Below, one piece after another: positions 5,166-5,166 of a stretch of DNA of 5,166 nt. A program made the position numbers and the translations under genes. The DNA comes from Myxococcales bacterium (GTDB lineage: Bacteria; Myxococcota_A; Polyangia; Fen-1088), in NCBI GenBank assembly GCA_003170035.1, contig PMZX01000222.1, positions 1 through 5,166 of the forward strand, read 5' to 3'. Every line of letters starts with the position of its first letter. Position 1 is the stretch's first letter. The notes beneath the pieces are model-generated. The model did not search any database, was not told the origin of the DNA, and worked only from the letters and a program-made list of their open reading frames with translations.

Positions 5166-5166
5166 C

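Overview
The window is GC-rich DNA holding three protein-coding genes and almost no non-coding sequence. Three features point to a myxobacterium or a close relative (Myxococcota): an AgmC-like glycine-rich surface protein, a C-terminal tail of the Cys / transmembrane / poly-Arg type that resembles the MYXO-CTERM sorting signal, and Gly/Ser- or Asp/Ala-rich linkers in secreted proteins. This assignment is inferred from protein style. No rRNA, tRNA or marker gene is present to confirm it.

Layout. Bases 1-1146 (+) are the 3' part of a secreted glycoside hydrolase. A Gly/Ser/Thr linker is followed by a complete GH43-type domain that most resembles exo-beta-1,3-galactanases. After a 56-base gap with two small dyads comes a polytopic membrane glycosyltransferase of the GT87 (DUF2029) type at 1203-2471 (+). 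On the opposite strand a very long gene runs from beyond the right edge down to 2445. Its product is a modular surface protein. From the N-terminus it has a probable lipobox cysteine at the window edge, an AgmC-like N-terminal domain, a glycine-rich repeat region, two Ig-like repeats with a Cys pair each, an acidic Asp/Ala/Pro stalk, and a transmembrane helix ending in five arginines.

The glycosyltransferase and surface-protein genes converge and overlap tail to tail by 27 bases in exact antiparallel codon register. The poly-Arg tail of one gene is therefore encoded opposite the C-terminal tail of the other. A perfect 10-bp inverted repeat lies inside the glycosyltransferase gene, 14 bases past the surface-protein stop. 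It is the best candidate for a transcription end signal here, though it has no U-tract.

The first two genes could be co-transcribed. All three products are expected at the envelope or outside the cell (a glycan-cleaving enzyme, a lipid-linked-sugar transferase, a large surface protein). A joint function is only a guess. I do not see a clear undescribed system. The points most worth following are the possible double anchoring of the surface protein, the convergent overlap with its hairpin, and the 42-residue glycine repeats carrying slippage-prone tracts.
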